A DNA stretch of 64,000 nt from Pseudomonas frederiksbergensis (GTDB taxonomy: Bacteria > Pseudomonadota > Gammaproteobacteria > Pseudomonadales > Pseudomonadaceae). The stretch lies in contig NZ_CP142104.1 of NCBI RefSeq assembly GCF_035751725.1, positions 2,418,001 to 2,482,000 on the forward strand, in the 5' to 3' direction. The notes under the pieces were generated by a model that was not told where the DNA came from, searched no databases, and worked only from the letters and a program-made list of their open reading frames with translations. Of this stretch, positions 8,799-18,587 are shown piece after piece. How positions within the stretch are numbered: the first letter of the stretch is position 1; each line of letters starts with the position of its first letter. Position numbers and translations under genes: made by a program.

Positions 8799-9770
8799 TT
8801 AACCGACAGTCTCCGACTCGGCTGCCGTTCCGTGAGGTCTTCTGCGTCGCGCCTCACGTGCTTCCTCGCGCACAACCATACAGATACCGACGGCAGACAC
8901 CGCCATCCCCAACGCCATTTGCCACGACAACGGCTCATCGAACATTGCCCAGGCCCACACCATCGTTATGGGCGGGCTCAGGTACAGGACGCTGGCAACA
9001 CGCGTGGCCGATGCGCGGCGCAGGCACAACCAATAGAGTCCATATCCGCCAACCGTCGACAACCCTGCAGTCCACAACACACTCACTGCGAAACCTGTGC
9101 TGGGGATCGGTGCCAAGCTGCCCTGCGAGCCTTCGATCAGGGCGAAGGCCACGCCCGACACGCAGCACTGCAGCCAGAGGTTAGGCAACAGGCCCATCGA
9201 TTGCGAAGCGGGCAGGTGCTTTTGCCACAGGGTCGCGGCAGCGAGCGACAACATGCCAAGCAGTGGCAGCCCATAAACCCACAAGGGTGCGTTACCCCAG
9301 GCCAACGCACCATGGGTGCCGAGGGCAACGCCTGCCAAACCAATGACCAGACCTGCCCAGACTCGCGGCGCCATGCGTTGTCCCAGCAAACCGGCGGCCA
9401 ACAGTGCCAGGCCCATCGGCAGCAGGTCCGCGAACAACGCCGCCAGGCCTGCCGGCACGCCCAGGGCAATGCCTTGGGTAATGCCGGCCAGATAACCGGC
9501 CATCGCCAGCAGGCCGATGCCGGCATTTTTCACCAACGTCATCGGCGAGATCTGCCGCAGTTCTCTTGCGACAAAGGGAAACAGCAAAAGGGTGACCAGA
9601 ACGCAGCGCCAGAACACCACCAGCAATGGCGGCGCGTAATCAAGGGAAAATCGCGCGCCGACGAAGCCTGAGCTCCAGGCCACCAGCAGTGCCGCTTCGA
9701 GCAAGGGCAATGGAACCAACTGACAGCCGCTGGGCGAGGACGCGCAAGTAATCGATTTGGTCGGGTTCAT
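8799..9770 (-). CDS. EamA-family (DMT) transporter
   Basis: About 323 aa, mostly hydrophobic, with roughly ten membrane segments in two EamA repeats (about 25-155 and 170-300). Visible features are the repeat starts LLEAALLVAWSSGFVGARFS and LGMLSLAAATLWQK and the closing motif LSPPITMVWAWAMFDEPLSW. These proteins usually export metabolites such as amino acids; the substrate is not readable. ATG 9770 is chosen over an upstream GTG at 9776. It is divergent from a LysR gene 74 bp away, which probably regulates it. Confidence 0.85.
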   Translation of the reverse strand: MNPTKSITCASSPSGCQLVPLPLLEAALLVAWSSGFVGARFSLDYAPPLLVVFWRCVLVTLLLFPFVARELRQISPMTLVKNAGIGLLAMAGYLAGITQGIALGVPAGLAALFADLLPMGLALLAAGLLGQRMAPRVWAGLVIGLAGVALGTHGALAWGNAPLWVYGLPLLGMLSLAAATLWQKHLPASQSMGLLPNLWLQCCVSGVAFALIEGSQGSLAPIPSTGFAVSVLWTAGLSTVGGYGLYWLCLRRASATRVASVLYLSPPITMVWAWAMFDEPLSWQMALGMAVSAVGICMVVREEAREARRRRPHGTAAESETVG

Positions 9771-9844
9771 GAGCACAGGCTACGAAAGCAGCCTAATCTA
9801 ATAAATCAAAATATCATGCAGCAGTTGTTCAAAAAGGTTGAACC

Positions 9845-10696
9845 ATGACAGCCATACTGGATATCGAGCTGATCCGGACCTTTCATGCGGTCGCGCGGTT
9901 GGGCAAGTTCAGCGGCGCGGCGCAGCAGCTTCATAAAAGTCCGGCGGCGGTGAGCGTCCACATTCAGCGATTGGAAGCCGTCGCCGGGGGGCGCTTGCTG
10001 AACCGTGACAATCAGGCGGTCTCCCTGACTGCCCTGGGCAAGCGCTTGCTCATTTCCACCACGGAGCTGCTCGCGACCCACGACCGTGTGCTCGCCGATC
10101 TCCACGGCACACAATTGGCGGGACGCATCATGCTCGGCGTGCCGGACGAATATGCGGACCACGTCATTCGCGACATTCTCCCGACGTTCACGGCAGCCTG
10201 GCCCAACGTGATCCTGGAACTCAAGACCGCGCCCAGCTATGCGCTGCGTGAACAGGTGCAGCGCGGCAAGCTCCAAGCGGCCGTGCTCACCCTGCCGAAA
10301 GGTCAACGGCAGGCCGGGGAGGTCCTGGTCACCACCACGCCAGTCTGGGTTGCGGCCATACACGCATCCGCGAGTCTGACGGAGCCCCTTGCGCTAGCCG
10401 TGCATGCGCCGCAATGCCCTTATCGCCAAGTCATGTTGCAGGCGCTCCGGCAAAGCGGGCGCAGGGTGCGAATCGTCCTGGAAAGCCCATCGAACCAGGC
10501 CGTCAAGGCGTGCGTGGAAGCCGGTTTGGCGATCAGCCTGATCGACCGTGGCCGCGTGACGAAGGATATGCGGATCCTCAGTGATCTACCGGTGATCCCG
10601 GACCATGAGGTGGTATTCATGCGGTCCGAAGCCTCATATACCGAAGAAGCGATCGATCTGCTTGGCGAGGCCATGCAGCAGCGTTTTCGGCTGTAG
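9845..10696 (+). CDS. LysR-family transcriptional regulator
   Basis: 283 aa. The N-terminal winged HTH (residues 1-62; LIRTFHAVARLGKFSGAAQQ, SPAAVSVHIQRLE) is followed by a LysR substrate-binding domain (about 90-283) that is a little shorter than average. It is divergent from the EamA transporter gene, the standard layout for a LysR regulator and its target. The effector is unknown. Confidence 0.9.
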   Translation: MTAILDIELIRTFHAVARLGKFSGAAQQLHKSPAAVSVHIQRLEAVAGGRLLNRDNQAVSLTALGKRLLISTTELLATHDRVLADLHGTQLAGRIMLGVPDEYADHVIRDILPTFTAAWPNVILELKTAPSYALREQVQRGKLQAAVLTLPKGQRQAGEVLVTTTPVWVAAIHASASLTEPLALAVHAPQCPYRQVMLQALRQSGRRVRIVLESPSNQAVKACVEAGLAISLIDRGRVTKDMRILSDLPVIPDHEVVFMRSEASYTEEAIDLLGEAMQQRFRL

Positions 10697-10722
10697 GCAA
10701 AGGCTTTATGTAGCCTGGGGGC

Positions 10723-11988
10723 TTAGCGCTCCGTGCCCCTGACGCTATTCTTGGGACGGCCTGATGTGCAAGATCGTGTAGGGCAGGATAAGCGAGCGAC
10801 TGGCTGGGCCCGATAGACCGAAACAGCCCACACAACCAACGCGCCAAGACTGATCAACCCGCCCAGCCAACTGACTGCGATCCAGCCCCAGCGTGCATAG
10901 ACCTGGGTCGCGGCGGCAGCACCGAGCGCACTGCCGATCGAGTAGAAGCACATGTAGGCGCCGACCATGCGACTCTGCGCGTCGGGACGTGCGGCGAAAA
11001 TCAGGCTCTGGTTGGTGACGTGCACGGCTTGTACGGCGAAGTCGAGCAGGACCACGCCGCAGACCAGGGCGATCAGGGAGCTTTCGGCGAACGAGATAGG
11101 TAGCCATGAGAGCACCAGGAGCCCCAGCGACACGCCGGTCACGCGGTGTCCCAAACCCCGATCGGCCCAGCGACCGGCTCTCCTGGCCGCCAGCGCTCCG
11201 GCAACCCCGGCCAGGCCAAACAGGCCGATGGCGGTGTGGGACAGCGACAGCGGCGGGGCGCTCAACGGTAGCACCATAGCCGTCCACAGTACGGAAAATG
11301 CGGCGAAGATCAGCAGCGCGAACAGGCCTCTGGTCCGCAATAGCGGTTCGGTCATGAACAGTTGGAACAGTGAGCGGATCAGCGCCGGGTAGGACTGCCG
11401 ATTACGCGGCGGCGCGGTGGTGGGAGCCACTTTCCAGAATACGGTCGCGATGATCAGCATCAGTCCCGACGACACAAGATAGACCGCGCGCCAGCCTGCG
11501 AGGTCGGCAATGAATCCGGAAATGAACCGCGCCAGAAGTATGCCCAGCACGATCGCGCTGGTGAGGGTTCCCACGGCCTGGCCACGGCGTGTTGGCGCAG
11601 ATAACACGGCGGCGTAGGCCACGAGCACCTGGACGACGACAGCGAGCAAGCCGGTCATGATCATGGCGCCCAGCAGGACGAGCCAATGCTGGGATGCGCC
11701 GACGGCTGCCAGTGCGATTGCTGACAACGTTACCAGGGTCAGGATGAGCCGTTTGCCGTTGGTTTTGTCGCCCAGCGGGACGATGAAAAGTAATCCCAGT
11801 GCGTATCCGAGTTGAGTCGCTGTGACGACGATGCCGATCGCGGCGGGAGCGACGCCCAGGCTTTCGGCCATCGAGGCGAGGAGCGGTTGGGCGAAGTAGA
11901 CGTTGGCGACTGCCAGTGCGCAGGTGATGGAGAAAAGGGTTGTTAAAGAGGGTGAGAGGCCTTGGCTTGGGGGGGTGTATGCGGTCAT
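10723..11988 (-). CDS. MFS transporter (drug/metabolite exporter type)
   Basis: About 421 aa, with twelve predicted membrane segments. The start ALAVANVYFAQPLLASMAES with GYALGLLFIVPLGD is typical of the YnfM/arabinose-efflux-like DHA1 group. The frame reaches 12333, but ATG 11988 has a GGAAGG Shine-Dalgarno and begins MTAYTPPSQGLSPSL just before the first membrane helix. It is divergent from an HxlR regulator, suggesting an inducible efflux system. Confidence 0.85.
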   Translation of the reverse strand: MTAYTPPSQGLSPSLTTLFSITCALAVANVYFAQPLLASMAESLGVAPAAIGIVVTATQLGYALGLLFIVPLGDKTNGKRLILTLVTLSAIALAAVGASQHWLVLLGAMIMTGLLAVVVQVLVAYAAVLSAPTRRGQAVGTLTSAIVLGILLARFISGFIADLAGWRAVYLVSSGLMLIIATVFWKVAPTTAPPRNRQSYPALIRSLFQLFMTEPLLRTRGLFALLIFAAFSVLWTAMVLPLSAPPLSLSHTAIGLFGLAGVAGALAARRAGRWADRGLGHRVTGVSLGLLVLSWLPISFAESSLIALVCGVVLLDFAVQAVHVTNQSLIFAARPDAQSRMVGAYMCFYSIGSALGAAAATQVYARWGWIAVSWLGGLISLGALVVWAVSVYRAQPVARLSCPTRSCTSGRPKNSVRGTER

Positions 11989-12157
11989 GTGCGCCTTCCA
12001 ATCTGGTTGCAAATAAAAACCTGATTGGAGTCTTGCTTGATTAGGTTTTGAATTGCAACTAGTTTGATGGGGCTGCGATGGATCTTTCCGGTGGCGCGGG
12101 TTTTTTCTGCCGGGGATATACACACGAACAAAACAGCGCAAACAACCAGGAACCACA

Positions 12158-12616
12158 ATGTCAGAAACCACCCCCTCCCCGAACAGCGAATGCCCAGTAG
12201 CCCGAACACTGGACATCATCGGCGACCGCTGGTCACTCATGATCATCCGCGACGCCTTCGATGGCATCCGCCGCTTCAGCGAGTTCCAGAAGAGCCTGGG
12301 CGTCGCCAAGAACATCCTCGCATCGCGCCTCAAGGCATTGGTCGACGTCGGCGTATTCGACGTGCAGCCCGCCTCGGACGGAAGTGCCTACAAGGAATAT
12401 GTCCTGACGCAAAAAGGCCAGGAGATTTTCCCGATCGTGGTCAGCTTGCGGCAGTGGGGCGAACGGTTTCTGTTCAGCGCGCAGGAAACGCGGTCTGTAC
12501 TGCTGGACAACGCGTCGGGCGAGCCGCTGATGCCTATCGAGGTCCGCGCGTCGAATGGTCAGAAACTGCAGCCATGGGATTGCCACAGGGTCAGGCGCAT
12601 CGCCGGCGAGCCTTGA
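12158..12616 (+). CDS. HxlR-family winged-helix regulator
   Basis: 152 aa. The HxlR signature is clear: CPVARTLDIIGDRWSLMIIRDAF with the reactive-type N-terminal Cys at position 12, then RFSEFQKSLGVAKNILASRL and the wing YKEYVLTQKG. HxlR proteins often sense electrophiles or oxidants through that Cys. The gene is divergent from the MFS gene (169-bp shared region), probably as its repressor. Confidence 0.9.
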   Translation: MSETTPSPNSECPVARTLDIIGDRWSLMIIRDAFDGIRRFSEFQKSLGVAKNILASRLKALVDVGVFDVQPASDGSAYKEYVLTQKGQEIFPIVVSLRQWGERFLFSAQETRSVLLDNASGEPLMPIEVRASNGQKLQPWDCHRVRRIAGEP

Positions 12617-12646
12617 TCCGAGCGAGTCATTTCAGGGTTTGGCAGG

Positions 12647-13378
12647 TTACTCATAGCGCCGTTGGATGCGTGTCAACTCTCCGGACCGGCGCAGTTGTTC
12701 CAGCGCCTTGCTCCACGCGGCGATCACTTGGTCGTCGCTGTCGGTGCTGAAGGCGATGTACAGCGATGAGCGGTAAAGTTCGATGGGAATCTTGCGCAAC
12801 ATGCCCGGGGGGATGTTCAACTGGCGGCTGTAGTACGCCACTCCGGCAGCGGTGTCGCCGACGATGATGCTAGTTCGTCCGGCCAGCAGCATGCGGTAGA
12901 GCAGCCTGCTTTCGGTCGCACTCTTGTCCAGGTTCTTGAACCCCAGCGACTGCAAGGTCTGTGGCACCAGGCCCGCGTGTCGCGTGGTGATCTGCGGCGC
13001 GTGCAGCAGTTGCTCCAGGGTATCGATCGGTGGCGAGTCGGCGCGCTGGTAGGCGTGGATGGATTCTTCGACAATCGGCCCGACCCATTTGTACAACGGC
13101 TCGCGCTCCGGTGTGCGGAACAGCGAGTACATGATGGTCTTGGGCCGGTTCTTCAATACCTGCGTGGCGCGCATGCTGGGTTGCACCGAGATTTCGAAGT
13201 GATCGCCGGTCAGCGTCATGATGGCCCGGACGATTTCCGTGGTCATGCCGGTGAGCTGGTCATCCTCTACATAGTTGTAGGGCGCCCATTCCTCAGTGAC
13301 GACCTGATACTGCTCGTCTGCGGTCGCTGAACCGAGCAACAGGCAGAGCAGCGCTGCGGCAGGCATCGAATGCTTCAC
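12647..13378 (-). CDS. Family-3 periplasmic solute-binding protein
   Basis: About 243 aa. A signal peptide (VKHSMPAAALLCLLLGSATA, cleavage near residue 20) is followed by a PBP2 fold: residues 24-40 YQVVTEEWAPYNYVEDDQ, LTGMTTEIVRAI, and the domain hinge near TRHAGLVPQTLQSLGF. The start is the GTG at 13378, with a perfect AGGAG spaced five bases. No ABC permease or ATPase genes are next to it, so it is an orphan sensor/binding protein as often seen in Pseudomonas. Ligand unknown. Confidence 0.8.
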   Translation of the reverse strand: MKHSMPAAALLCLLLGSATADEQYQVVTEEWAPYNYVEDDQLTGMTTEIVRAIMTLTGDHFEISVQPSMRATQVLKNRPKTIMYSLFRTPEREPLYKWVGPIVEESIHAYQRADSPPIDTLEQLLHAPQITTRHAGLVPQTLQSLGFKNLDKSATESRLLYRMLLAGRTSIIVGDTAAGVAYYSRQLNIPPGMLRKIPIELYRSSLYIAFSTDSDDQVIAAWSKALEQLRRSGELTRIQRRYE

Positions 13379-13532
13379 GTGTTCTCCTGATGGACGGTGC
13401 GCCCTTGCTGGCGAACCCAAGACAAGCATAGACCCAATCACGTGCTGACAATTTTTACCTTCCACCACTGGTAACATGCCAAGCCTCGCCAAGGCAGTCG
13501 CCATATGGGCGACAGAAAACAGGATCGCACGC

Positions 13533-14228
13533 TTGAACGAACAGACATTGTCCATGCGCCTTGAACGCGTGGCGGGGCTCGTGCCGAAAGGGGCGCGCCT
13601 GGCCGATATCGGCTCGGACCACGGCTACTTACCGGTGGCATTGATCAAGCGTGGGGTGATCACGGCGGCGGTGGCGGGGGAGGTGGCGTTGACGCCGTTT
13701 CGCTCGGCCGAACGCACGGCGCGTGAAAGTGGCCTGGACGAACAAATTAGCGTGCGCCTGGCCAGCGGCCTCGAAGCGATCGAGCCGGCGGACGGCATCA
13801 CGGCGATCAGTATGTGCGGCATGGGCGGCGAGACGATTCGCGACATTCTCGACAGCGGCAAGCGTCACCTGAACGGCGGGGAACGCTTGATCCTCCAGCC
13901 TAACGGCGGCGAACAGCCCCTGCGGCGATGGTTGATGGACAACGACTACCGCATCCAGCACGAAGAGGTATTGCAGGAGAACCGCTTCTACTACGAAATC
14001 ATTGTCGCCGAGCGCGACGGACCAGTGCGGTACAGCGCCGAGCAGCTGTACTTCGGTCCGTTGCAACTACAGGCCCGCAGCCCGGTATTCCTCGCCAAAT
14101 GGCAACGCATGCTGCGCCTCAAGCAAAAGACCTTGGCCAGTTTCACCCGGGCGCAGCAGGCCGTGGCCGAAGAGAAGGTGGAGGAAATCGCACAGCAGGT
14201 CCGGTGGATCAGCGAACTGCTGGCGTGA
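13533..14228 (+). CDS. trmK: tRNA (adenine-N1)-methyltransferase, TrmK family
   Basis: About 231 aa. SAM-binding motif I is LADIGSDHGYLPVALI and the catalytic-region motif is ISMCGMGGETIRDIL, followed by LILQPNGGEQPLRRWL; all are diagnostic for TrmK, which methylates A22 of tRNA. A C-terminal coiled-coil-like helical tail follows (about 190-225). The start is a TTG at 13533 giving MNEQTLSMRLERV; ATG 13554 (MRLERVAGLV) is the alternative, and the frame is open farther upstream to 13476. Confidence 0.85.
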   Translation: MNEQTLSMRLERVAGLVPKGARLADIGSDHGYLPVALIKRGVITAAVAGEVALTPFRSAERTARESGLDEQISVRLASGLEAIEPADGITAISMCGMGGETIRDILDSGKRHLNGGERLILQPNGGEQPLRRWLMDNDYRIQHEEVLQENRFYYEIIVAERDGPVRYSAEQLYFGPLQLQARSPVFLAKWQRMLRLKQKTLASFTRAQQAVAEEKVEEIAQQVRWISELLA

Positions 14229-14299
14229 GTCGACGAATCTCGATGACCTGAAACCGATTCAATCGGCTACGGGCCTGTCGCAGTCTGTTTAACGTGCCT

Positions 14300-15295
14300 T
14301 CAACCGTCCAGCAAGGTCATCACCTCTGCGCTGTACCGCTCTCCCGCCACGGCGCCTTCGGGGGCGAAAATAGCGTCGAGATGATTCAAGTCATCGCTGC
14401 TCAGGTGAACGCCGGCGGCGGCGACATTGCTTTCCAGGTATCGGCGCTGCTTGGTGCCCGGGATCGCGGTGACGTTGCTGCCCTGGGCGAGCACCCAAGC
14501 CAAGGCCAATTGCGAGGCAGTGATGTGTTTCTGCTCGGCCATGGCCCGGACCCGTTCGACCAGCTCAAGGTTGCGATAGAAATTGTCAGCCTGGAAACGT
14601 GGGTTGAAACGCCGATAGTCGTCGACAGCGAAATCATCCGGGGTCTTCAGTTCTCCGGTCAAAAAGCCACGCCCCAAAGGGCTGTAGGCAACAAAAGCGA
14701 TCCCCAGGCGCCGGCAGGTTTCGAGCACGCCGTTGTGTTCCGGCTCCCTGGACCACAGCGAATATTCGCTTTGCACCGCCGCCAGGGGATGCACGGCATG
14801 GGCACGCTGGATGGTTTCGGCGCTGGCCTCTGAAATCCCGATGTGGCGGACCTTGCCGGCCTTGACCAACTCAGCCATCGCGCCAATCGTTTCTTCGACT
14901 GGCACCTGCGGGTCGATACGGTGCTGATAGTAGAGATCGAGGTAATCGGTTTCGAGGCGCTTGAGGCTGCCGTCGACCGATTGCCTAACGTATTCGGGGC
15001 GCCCATTGACGCCCCTGGCGTGTGGATCGGCGCTGCGCACCAGGCCGAACTTGCTTGCCAGGCAGATCCCTTCACGCTTGCCGCGCAAGGCCCGTCCAAG
15101 CAGCTCTTCGTTGGTATACGGCCCGTACATGTCGGCGGTGTCGAAGTGCGTTACGCCGAGCTCGATGGCGCGGTGGAGCGTGGCGATCGCCTCTCGCTCA
15201 TCCGCGCCGGTAGTGTAGAAGTCAGACATGCCCATGCAGCCCAGGCCGATGGCGCTGACGTGTGGGCCTTGGTGGCCGAGTTGGCGAGTGATCAT
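14300..15295 (-). CDS. Aldo/keto reductase
   Basis: 331 aa, full length for the AKR TIM barrel. The catalytic tetrad is visible in [10 protein letters not shown] (Asp, Tyr), CLASKFG (Lys) and LYYQHRIDP (His). The NADPH-binding end is [19 protein letters not shown]. It resembles the YajO/pyridoxal-reductase-like stress-inducible AKRs. It is divergent from a LysR gene (115 bp apart), its probable regulator. Substrate unknown. Confidence 0.9.
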   Translation of the reverse strand: MITRQLGHQGPHVSAIGLGCMGMSDFYTTGADEREAIATLHRAIELGVTHFDTADMYGPYTNEELLGRALRGKREGICLASKFGLVRSADPHARGVNGRPEYVRQSVDGSLKRLETDYLDLYYQHRIDPQVPVEETIGAMAELVKAGKVRHIGISEASAETIQRAHAVHPLAAVQSEYSLWSREPEHNGVLETCRRLGIAFVAYSPLGRGFLTGELKTPDDFAVDDYRRFNPRFQADNFYRNLELVERVRAMAEQKHITASQLALAWVLAQGSNVTAIPGTKQRRYLESNVAAAGVHLSSDDLNHLDAIFAPEGAVAGERYSAEVMTLLDG

Positions 15296-15410
15296 GCAAT
15301 TCTTCCTTTGGGTTTAGAGGACGTGATCAGTCTCCGCAAATCGGTTTTCTGGATAAAGCCAGGGATTATGGTTTAACTATTCGTCATTTCTAAATAATGA
15401 GCCGAAAACC

Positions 15411-16334
15411 ATGGACCGATTACAGGCAATGCAAGTGTTCCGGCGCATCGTCGAACTGGGCGGTTTTGGCCGGGCAGCCGATGACCTGGGGTTGCCTCGG
15501 GCCACCGTCAGCCTGTTGATCCAGCAGTTGGAAAGTCACTTGGGCGTGCAACTGCTGCAGCGCACCACCCGTCAAGTGCGCGCCACCCTCGATGGCGAAG
15601 CCTATTACCAGCGCTGCGGCCAATTGCTGGACGAGCTGGATGATTTGGAGAACTCGGTTTCCACGCAACGAAGCCAACCCCGGGGCACCTTGCGCGTGGA
15701 CATGCCCATCGCCTTCGGCTGCACCTGGATCGTGCCGAACCTGCCGGCGTTCTATCGGCGCTACCCGCAGCTGCAATTGGACCTGGGTTTCCACGACCGC
15801 CAAGTGCACCTGCAACGCGAAGGTGTCGATTGCGCCATCCGGGCCGGCACTATCGTCGACCAGGCGCTGGTAGCGCGGCCGATCGTGCGGTTGCATCAAG
15901 TGACCTGTGCCAGCCCGGGATATCTGGTTCGCGCAGGTACGCCGCAGCGACTTGAAGCACTGGCCGAGCACCGCGCCATTAGTTTTGCCGCCGGCAATGG
16001 GCGCTTCTTTCCGTTCGAGTTCGAGGTGGCGGGGCAGGTGCGCGAGCTGCAGTTGCCGTCCGAACTGACCGTCAACAACGCCGACGCCTACGTGACGGCT
16101 TGCGAAGCGGGGCTCGGCTTGATCCAGGCGCCGCGTTATCACGTCCAGCGGCAGTTGGCCGAGGGGCGCCTGGTGCAAGTGTTGGCTGAACATCCGGTGC
16201 CGTCATGGCCGATTTCGGTGGTCTATCCGCCGCATCGGCAGTTGTCGCCCAGGGTGCGGGTGTTCATCGACTGGGTGATCGAATTGCTGCATGGCGTGGC
16301 GGACGTGCAAGGTGAACTGATGGAGAAAGTGTGA
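15411..16334 (+). CDS. LysR-family transcriptional regulator
   Basis: 307 aa. The HTH is at residues 1-60 (MQVFRRIVELGGFGRAADDL, LPRATVSLLIQQLESHLG), followed by a full LysR substrate domain with PIAFGCTWIVPNLPAFYRRYP. This matches the CrgA/DhcR-like LysR branch. It probably controls the divergent aldo/keto reductase. Confidence 0.9.
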   Translation: MDRLQAMQVFRRIVELGGFGRAADDLGLPRATVSLLIQQLESHLGVQLLQRTTRQVRATLDGEAYYQRCGQLLDELDDLENSVSTQRSQPRGTLRVDMPIAFGCTWIVPNLPAFYRRYPQLQLDLGFHDRQVHLQREGVDCAIRAGTIVDQALVARPIVRLHQVTCASPGYLVRAGTPQRLEALAEHRAISFAAGNGRFFPFEFEVAGQVRELQLPSELTVNNADAYVTACEAGLGLIQAPRYHVQRQLAEGRLVQVLAEHPVPSWPISVVYPPHRQLSPRVRVFIDWVIELLHGVADVQGELMEKV

Positions 16335-16447
16335 GGGTTGAAAAGGGTGCTGTGCTGATGGATCCAAAACTGGCGAAGCTGGCATGAGGGGCTATTTTGT
16401 AAGGTGCGAAATTTTCTGGAGCTCCCCATCGACACATGAGGCTCAGC

Positions 16448-18448
16448 ATGGACAACGCAGACAGCAACGCAGGATTGACCCCACGAGCGGGCACCGGCAA
16501 GACCTTCGTCGACCTTGACGGCTACAACGACAGCAAGAAAATCGCGGTGGCCCCGGACGGCAAGATATGGCTGGCGGGCATGACCGGGGTGGACAAGGGC
16601 TGGGAAAACGAAGGCTACCGGACCTCGCTGATGCGCTTCAACGCCGACGGCACCCCCGATACGACCTTCAGCGACGATGGCAAGACGCAGCTTCCCCACG
16701 ATATCTACCCGGGGGAAGGCTACAGCGCGGCCGTGCAGCCGGATGGGAAATATTTGCTGGTCTATCCGCAATTCACGTCCGGCATCGCCATGATCCGGAT
16801 CAATACCGACGGTACCGTGGACCAGGGGTTTGGTATCGACGGCAAAGCCATCGTGCCGGCGACTTGGGGCGATTATGCCAGTGCCACGGTACAGCCTGAC
16901 GGCAAGATCCTCGTGTCGAATCGTGACAGCTATGAGAATCTTTTTTCGGTCAGTCGCCTCAATGCCGACGGGACGGTTGACTCGACCTTCAATGGCGGCA
17001 ACGCCATCGAATTCAACATCCCGGACATTGGCGCGCTGGAAGGGTACGGATTCACGCTGCAAGCGGACGGCAAATTACTGGTGCCGGGTTACAACGGCGA
17101 GATGGTGGTCGCGCGCTTGAATGCCGACGGCAGCCTGGACAGCAGTTTCGGCACGGACGGCCTGGCCGACACGCAGGTGGCAGGCTTGGCGGCCGCCGTC
17201 ACAGTCCAGGCCGATGGCAAGATCCTGCTGGCCGGTGGCGGCGAACAAGAGGGCAGCGGTTATGATTTCAAGATCATCCGGCTGAATCAGGACGGCACGC
17301 TGGACACCAGCTTCGGCAATGCCGGCGTAGCGGTGCTTGACCTGACCGGGGATCGGGATATGGCGCGGGACATCACCGTACTGGCGGACGGGAAAATCCT
17401 CGTGGCGGGGCAGAGCACCTATTTCGGCAACCCTGATTTCAGCCTCATCCGGCTCAACCCCGACGGCACGCTCGACACCACGTTCGGCGCCCTTGAAGGT
17501 GTCTTGCCGCGCATTGATGGGGCGCAGGGCGATGATGTCCTGTCAGGCAGCTATGTCCCGGAGCGACTCAGCGGTCATGACGGTGCCGACTTGCTCGACG
17601 GCGCCGGGCAACGGGACGTGCTGGAGGGCGGCGCCGGTGCCGATGTCTTTCGGATCAACGTGATCGGCGACAGCTATCGTATCGACGGCCAGGTGGTCAG
17701 CGATCGCATCGCCGATTTCGACGCCAACCTGGATCGCATCGACTTGACGTCGCTGGGTTTCAGCGGGTTCGGCAATGGATTGGACGGAACCTTGGCGGTG
17801 CAGGTCAATGAGGCAGGGACGCGAACCTATCTGAAAAGCTTCGAAGCGAACTGGCAGGGCCATCGTTTCGAACTGGCCTTGGACGGTGACCTGGCTGACG
17901 CCCTCAATGAAACCAATGTGGTATTCGCGCCGCAACGGGTCCAGGGGACGGACTCAGCCGACCGGCTGGTGGGCTCGGTAGTCGGCGACGAGATACTCGC
18001 CGGTGCCGGTAACGATGTCGTTTCGGGCGGCAATGGGCACGATGTCATCGATGGCGGGCTGGGACGTGACGTGCTCAGTGGCGGCGAGGGTTCGGATGTA
18101 TTTCGCTACGATTCCCTCGAGGACAGCTTCCGCACGGCGGACGGTAACTTCCAGGATCGGATCACCGATTTCAATCCGCTCACCGACAAGATCGATGTGT
18201 CGGCGTTGGGTTTCACCGAACTCTGGAGCGGTTACTACACATCGCTGCGAGCGGTTGTCAGCGAAGACGGCCAGCGGACCTACCTGAAAAGCTACGACGC
18301 CGATGAAGAAGGGCGCCGATTCGAGATTACCCTGGAGGGCAATGTGGCTTCGGAACTGAGCGACAACAACTTTATTTTTGCTTCCGGCGACGATGCCTTT
18401 GCCGAGCTGCAACTGCTGGGCGTAGCTGCCCCGGAGCAATTCGGCTAG
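16448..18448 (+). CDS. Type I secreted protein: Delta-60 repeats plus two RTX R-modules
   Basis: About 666 aa. Residues 15-350 carry about six Delta-60 repeats (LNADGTVDSTFNGG, LNQDGTLDTSFGNAG, with QADGKILLAG strands), a predicted beta-propeller-like array. Two C-terminal modules of about 130 aa (about 355-490 and 500-640) each pair GGxGxD RTX nonapeptides with a segment like the R-modules of alginate epimerases (GADVFR, ISDFD, IDLTSLGF, RTYLKSFEANWQGHRFEL). No signal peptide, as expected for type I secretion by the three genes that follow. ATG 16448 follows GAGG; an upstream in-frame ATG is at 16436. Function unknown; an extracellular carbohydrate- or surface-binding role is inferred. Confidence 0.8.
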   Translation: MDNADSNAGLTPRAGTGKTFVDLDGYNDSKKIAVAPDGKIWLAGMTGVDKGWENEGYRTSLMRFNADGTPDTTFSDDGKTQLPHDIYPGEGYSAAVQPDGKYLLVYPQFTSGIAMIRINTDGTVDQGFGIDGKAIVPATWGDYASATVQPDGKILVSNRDSYENLFSVSRLNADGTVDSTFNGGNAIEFNIPDIGALEGYGFTLQADGKLLVPGYNGEMVVARLNADGSLDSSFGTDGLADTQVAGLAAAVTVQADGKILLAGGGEQEGSGYDFKIIRLNQDGTLDTSFGNAGVAVLDLTGDRDMARDITVLADGKILVAGQSTYFGNPDFSLIRLNPDGTLDTTFGALEGVLPRIDGAQGDDVLSGSYVPERLSGHDGADLLDGAGQRDVLEGGAGADVFRINVIGDSYRIDGQVVSDRIADFDANLDRIDLTSLGFSGFGNGLDGTLAVQVNEAGTRTYLKSFEANWQGHRFELALDGDLADALNETNVVFAPQRVQGTDSADRLVGSVVGDEILAGAGNDVVSGGNGHDVIDGGLGRDVLSGGEGSDVFRYDSLEDSFRTADGNFQDRITDFNPLTDKIDVSALGFTELWSGYYTSLRAVVSEDGQRTYLKSYDADEEGRRFEITLEGNVASELSDNNFIFASGDDAFAELQLLGVAAPEQFG

Positions 18449-18471
18449 CAGGCCATTCGTTCCAATCCCTG

Positions 18472-18495
18472 GTGACCTCCCTGGCCGGGGATTGG
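18472..18495 (+). terminator. Hairpin between secreted substrate and exporter genes
   Basis: CCAATCCC and GGGATTGG form an 8-bp perfect stem without a T run. It may be a partial terminator or mRNA-stabilising stem that keeps exporter expression below that of the substrate. Confidence 0.4.
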
Positions 18496-18587
18496 CTTGG
18501 ATCCGAAAACATTCTGGCCAATCGCGATACACCCTTGCCCGCCATGATCTACGCTCCAGAAGAGGGTCTCTCGGGCAGGGGGTTTCA

